A stretch of DNA of 64,000 nucleotides from Lachnospiraceae bacterium (lineage in GTDB: Bacteria > Bacillota > Clostridia > Lachnospirales > Lachnospiraceae), in contig JAAVZL010000012.1 of NCBI GenBank assembly GCA_022791635.1, positions 1 to 64,000 of the forward strand, read 5' to 3'. Under the pieces are notes generated by a model. The model saw nothing but the letters and a program-made list of their open reading frames with translations, did not search any database and was not told the origin of the DNA. Below are positions 63,540 to 64,000 of this stretch, piece by piece. The translations under genes were made by a program, and so were the position numbers. How positions within the stretch are numbered: position 1 is the first letter of the stretch; each line of letters starts with the position of its first letter.

Positions 63540-64000
63540 TCACTGAATTCGTGTCTGTCCACCTATATAAGGCTTTAAAGCCTCAGGAATGCTGACACTT
63601 CCGTCCGCATTCAAATTGTTCTCCAAAAATGCAATCAGCATACGGGGCGGAGCAACTACCGTATTATTTAGTGTATGCGCAAAGTACTTTCCACTTTCCC
63701 CGTTGATGCGGATTTTTAACCGGCGGGCCTGGGCATCTCCTAAATTGGAACAGCTTCCCACCTCAAAATACTTCTTCTGTCTGGGCGACCAGGCCTCCAC
63801 GTCTACGGACTTCACCTTCAAATCGGCCAGATCTCCGGAACAGCATTCCAGCGTGCGAACAGGAATATCCAGGGAGCGGAAAAGATCTACCGTATTCTGC
63901 CACAGCTTATCAAACCACATGGGGCTGTCCTCTGGCTCGCAGACAACAATCATTTCCTGCTTTTCAAACTGATGAATCCGGTATACGCCCCTCTCCTCCA
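63540..64000 (-). CDS. serS: Seryl-tRNA synthetase, C-terminal part
   Basis: About 153 residues of a class II synthetase; the gene enters from beyond the right edge. Motif 2 surroundings (ERGVYRIHQFEKQEMIVVCE), then VDVEAWSPRQKKYFEVGSCS, and motif 3 in NNTVVAPPRMLIAFLENN identify SerS. The C-terminus PEALKPYIGGQTRIQ is complete and typical. Any leader is outside the window. Confidence 0.96.
   Translation of the reverse strand, partial: EERGVYRIHQFEKQEMIVVCEPEDSPMWFDKLWQNTVDLFRSLDIPVRTLECCSGDLADLKVKSVDVEAWSPRQKKYFEVGSCSNLGDAQARRLKIRINGESGKYFAHTLNNTVVAPPRMLIAFLENNLNADGSVSIPEALKPYIGGQTRIQ

Overview
The window looks like a chromosomal segment of an anaerobic, spore-forming member of the Lachnospiraceae (Clostridium cluster XIVa). 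The evidence is a 16S rRNA 5' end, sporulation genes (spmA, spmB, bofA, spoIID, spoIIQ-like), the [FeFe]-hydrogenase maturase HydF, a reverse-type rubrerythrin under a PerR-like regulator, T-box leaders on metG and ileS, and conserved clostridial families of the DUF3881 and DUF6128 type. Most genes lie on the minus strand. No transposase, phage cluster or CRISPR array was found.

Layout. 1-563: start of an rRNA operon (16S, minus) with tandem promoters, preceded by tRNA-Ser(GCU). 633-3929: tadA, a conserved protein, rsmA, tatD. 4052-20566: one long minus-strand operon from a near-consensus promoter. It encodes a Tad-like type IVb pilus (42-aa membrane protein, TadZ, CpaF ATPase, TadB, TadC, a 57-aa Flp pilin, a DUF5702-like protein, two TadE-like pseudopilins, prepilin peptidase, an FHA protein, a membrane protein) and ends with a 2118-residue VWA/SpaA-type adhesin carrying an SPKTG sorting signal. 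20578-23861: bofA, yaaL, metG with a Met T-box. 23898-29315: an AAA-ATPase/nuclease-like protein, a DUF885 peptidase, a frameshifted LysM-GH18 gene, and spmB. 29434-35305: a lactose-type cassette (GPH transporter, GH2 beta-galactosidase, divergent AraC regulator). 35360-38407: an unknown protein, a decayed AAA-ATPase gene, and spmA. The sugar cassette and these extra genes separate spmA from spmB. 38640-45958: abrB, then rsmI, trmN6-like, ricT, holB, a guanylate-kinase-like gene, an Orn/Lys/Arg decarboxylase and hydF. 46109-52091: SH3/NlpC-P60 hydrolase, fur/perR-like gene, rubrerythrin, hemolysin III, GIY-YIG protein, spoIIQ-like, spoIID. 52207-58200: glgP and ileS with an Ile T-box. 58415-64000: D,D-carboxypeptidase, YkgJ-like protein, tRNA-Arg(CCU), a graveyard of broken genes, a DUF3881 protein and partial serS.

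The gene content (serS, tadA, yaaL, bofA, rrn, speA-like, holB, ricT, trmN6, GIY-YIG, rsmI, abrB, metG, tatD, rsmA, plus a YaaH-like GH18) is a shuffled counterpart of the origin-proximal yaa/yab region of Bacillus subtilis.

The most unusual signal is a family of large palindromic intergenic elements of about 130-215 bp: five with both arms (21233, 34222, 36424, 49770, 60803) and two single-arm fragments (35322, 37743). They share an asymmetric core. Their long outer arms differ between copies but remain complementary within each copy, including G-T wobble pairs. This pattern fits a structured RNA or hairpin-based mobile DNA family that I cannot name.
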